A stretch of 64,000 bases of DNA from contig DAITMB010000004.1 in the NCBI GenBank assembly GCA_036835375.1, forward strand, positions 16,387 through 80,386, read 5' to 3'. A program made the position numbers and the translations under genes. Below are positions 62,849 to 64,000 of this stretch, piece after piece. Source of the DNA: JANQTF01 sp036835375 (GTDB taxonomy: Bacteria; Bacteroidota; Bacteroidia; J057). How positions within the stretch are numbered: the stretch's first letter is position 1; each line of letters starts with the position of its first letter. The notes under the pieces are model-generated. The model ran no database searches and was not told where the DNA came from. It saw only the letters and a program-made list of their open reading frames with translations.

Positions 62849-63190
62849 TCATTGATAGAGAATCCGACGGACTTGCTTACAAGAGCCTTGTGTCACTTCA
62901 AGCAAATAAATACCCGTGGGAAGGTGGCGAATATCCACGCCGATTCTGCTGCCGGGTTGAGGCGCTAGTGAAATGCGCGACATTTCCCTGCCAATCACGT
63001 TGAGGACACGGACTTCTACCCAGCCTTGGGCATGGCACTGAGAGAGGTCCAGGAAAAATAATCCTTCCCTCCCTGAATTCGGAGATACCTGCACTTGCAG
63101 GCTGGTCGATCGGGAGGAATCGACGCTGGAAGTGGTACCTGGAGGAAGAACGGTCAAGCAAGTGGCGAGGATGACACAATAAATCAACAT
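62849..63190 (-). CDS. Stand-alone T9SS type A sorting domain protein
   Basis: 113 residues made of a signal peptide (IYCVILATCLTVLPPG) and, about 20 residues later, a whole type A C-terminal sorting domain: QVSPNSGREGLFFLDLSQ, WVEVRVLNVIGREMSRISL, HLPTGIYLLEVTQGSCKQVRR. No cargo domain lies between. Such tags direct secretion through the type IX system and attachment to the cell surface. It could be a genuine mini-protein or the remnant of a deleted cargo gene. The ATG at 63190 is clear, and the frame closes 15 bases after the gap. Confidence 0.75.
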   Translation of the reverse strand: MLIYCVILATCLTVLPPGTTSSVDSSRSTSLQVQVSPNSGREGLFFLDLSQCHAQGWVEVRVLNVIGREMSRISLAPQPGSRIGVDIRHLPTGIYLLEVTQGSCKQVRRILYQ

Positions 63191-63344
63191 GGGAAAAAAT
63201 GGTTCCTGTTCTCCCCATCTGGATCAAAGAATGCGCCAGAGCAAGCCATTTTCAGACCCTTGGTAAGGGAAGGAGCAAGAGAGCCGTCCAGAGAATTGTT
63301 TCTGCGCAAATCACCATCATCGAATTGTGTCGTATCTTACAAGC

Positions 63345-63739
63345 GCTATTGGCTTCGGTGAAGTCCATCACCCGTCCTCGTGGCGGGAGGAAAGTCCGGG
63401 CAGCATAGGGCACCCTGCTTCCTAATGGGAAGGATTTTCTTCACCGGAAGAGAAGACAGCAAGTGCAACAGAAAACAAACCAGCCGATGGATTCGAGCAA
63501 TCGAATCACAGGTGATGGGTGAAATGGTGGGGTAAGAGCCTACCAGTCTCGGTGGCGACATCGGGAGCTAGGTAAACCTCAGGGGCTGAAAGACCAAATA
63601 AACCGGCGCTGTAGGGCTGCCCGCTCGAGGCCGGAGGGTAGGTCGTTGGAGCCTGGTGGTGACGCCAGGCCTAGATAAATGATGGAAGCTTGCCCATGGG
63701 CAAGTCACAGAACCCGGCTTATGCAATCGCAGTCATAGC
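63345..63739 (+). ncRNA. rnpB: RNase P RNA, bacterial type A
   Basis: The conserved P4 strands are present: GAGGAAAGTCCGGGC at 63387-63401 and ACAGAACCCGGCTTA at 63707-63721. TCCATC (63364-63369) and GATGGA (63681-63686) form P2. The ends were set by P1: GCTAT and GGCT on the 5' side pair with AGTC and ATAGC on the 3' side. It is the catalytic RNA that matures tRNA 5' ends. A terminator follows at once. Confidence 0.93.
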
Positions 63740-63741
63740 AT

Positions 63742-63773
63742 GGAGGGCGCCCGGTGGTCGTCCTCCTTTTTTT
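63742..63773 (+). terminator. rnpB terminator
   Basis: GGAGG and CCTCC pair around an imperfect GC-rich middle and are followed by seven T residues, starting three bases after the P1 helix of RNase P RNA. Confidence 0.75.
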
Positions 63774-63780
63774 GTGACAA

Positions 63781-63808
63781 ACAAAAGCCCGGCATTTTCA
63801 TGCCGGGC
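63781..63808 (-). terminator. Terminator of the Ser/Arg-rich gene
   Basis: An 8-bp perfect stem, GCCCGGCA and its complement, with a 6-base loop, followed on the minus strand by TTTTGTTTGT. It lies 54 bp past the stop codon at 63863. Confidence 0.7.
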
Positions 63809-63862
63809 CAAGTACACCACCATCATCAAACGAATGAGTTGATTGAGCCAATCTTACACAAT

Positions 63863-64000
63863 CTATCGAGGGGACCTGCGGCTCGAAGAATTGGAAGTGC
63901 CACTGTTAGATCTTGAGGAGTTGCTTCGAGAACTGGAAGGCCGTGCACTGCTTGGTGCACTATTTCGGCTTGGCGACGCAGACTGCGTTCTAGGCGCCGG
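63863..64000 (-). CDS. Ser/Arg/Pro-rich C-terminal tail of a partial gene
   Basis: An open frame enters from the right edge and ends with TAG (63863-63865), giving 45 residues, over half Ser or Arg (PSSSRSNSSRSNSGTS, then SSSRRSPR). A matching terminator lies downstream on the same strand. Such low-complexity tails occur on Bacteroidota envelope proteins. The main domain is outside the window, so no function is proposed. It has no ATG in the window and is easily missed. Confidence 0.65.
   Translation of the reverse strand, partial: PAPRTQSASPSRNSAPSSARPSSSRSNSSRSNSGTSNSSSRRSPR

Noticed and set aside
62581..62968. Open frames running through the N gap in both directions
   Set aside because: They exist only because N is read as unknown residues; they are not evidence of genes.
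36566..64000. tRNA, CRISPR or insertion-sequence signatures
   Set aside because: Looked for cloverleaf arms, regular spaced repeats and transposase motifs through the intergenic regions; none found.

Overview
The window (about half G+C) comes from a member of the phylum Bacteroidota, most likely a Saprospiria/Lewinella-type marine aerobe. The phylum call rests on several signs: an alternative complex III (Act) operon fused to a caa3-type oxidase operon, a type IX secretion (T9SS) C-terminal sorting domain, a DUF5117/DUF4953-type zinc metalloprotease, Bacteroidota-style TAnnTTTG promoter elements, and almost no Shine-Dalgarno sequences. The class is an inference from gene content. No tRNA, rRNA operon, CRISPR array, insertion sequence or prophage was seen. 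One 100-base run of N (62735-62834) marks a scaffold gap.

Layout. 1-6.4 kb: the 3' end of argB, a leftward polyamine-type group (arginine decarboxylase, NUDIX, deoxyhypusine-synthase-like), a class I HMG-CoA reductase and a YpdA-type flavoprotein. 6.9-24.9 kb: one long rightward respiratory block, actABCDEF then cytochrome oxidase II, I, heme A synthase, heme O synthase, III, III, IV, a Sco-like protein, DUF420 and a small CxxC membrane protein. It takes electrons from quinol through Act to cytochrome c and O2, and carries its own cofactor-assembly genes. 25-43.5 kb: mixed genes, including a secreted metalloprotease, a TIR protein with effector-associated domains, a DEDD exonuclease, aspS, a three-gene Xre/ImmA/PIN stress or toxin-antitoxin-type operon, dnaE and a cNMP-domain histidine kinase. 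43.6-50.2 kb: a sugar-acid locus with uronate isomerase and a divergent set (mutarotase, two SDRs, UxaA-type dehydratase, FAH hydrolase) that fits a non-phosphorylating L-fucose/L-rhamnose pathway. 50.2-52.9 kb: glmM and a PLP enzyme. 53-56.9 kb: a putative metal (zinc) uptake locus with a ZnuD-like TonB receptor and two His-rich lipoproteins, sharing three copies of a 15-bp palindrome. 57-64 kb: a VWA membrane protein, fabG, terC, a Rid protein, a DUF2279 protein cut by the gap, a stand-alone T9SS sorting domain, the RNase P RNA gene and the Ser/Arg-rich end of a further gene.

The most interesting material is the palindrome-linked metal-uptake locus, the TIR protein that appears to carry EAD11-like domains at both ends, the Xre/ImmA/PIN operon with its own inverted-repeat operator, a Sco-like protein that has lost its copper ligands, and a protein that is only a signal peptide plus a T9SS tag. 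Family assignments are read from motifs by eye; no database search was run.
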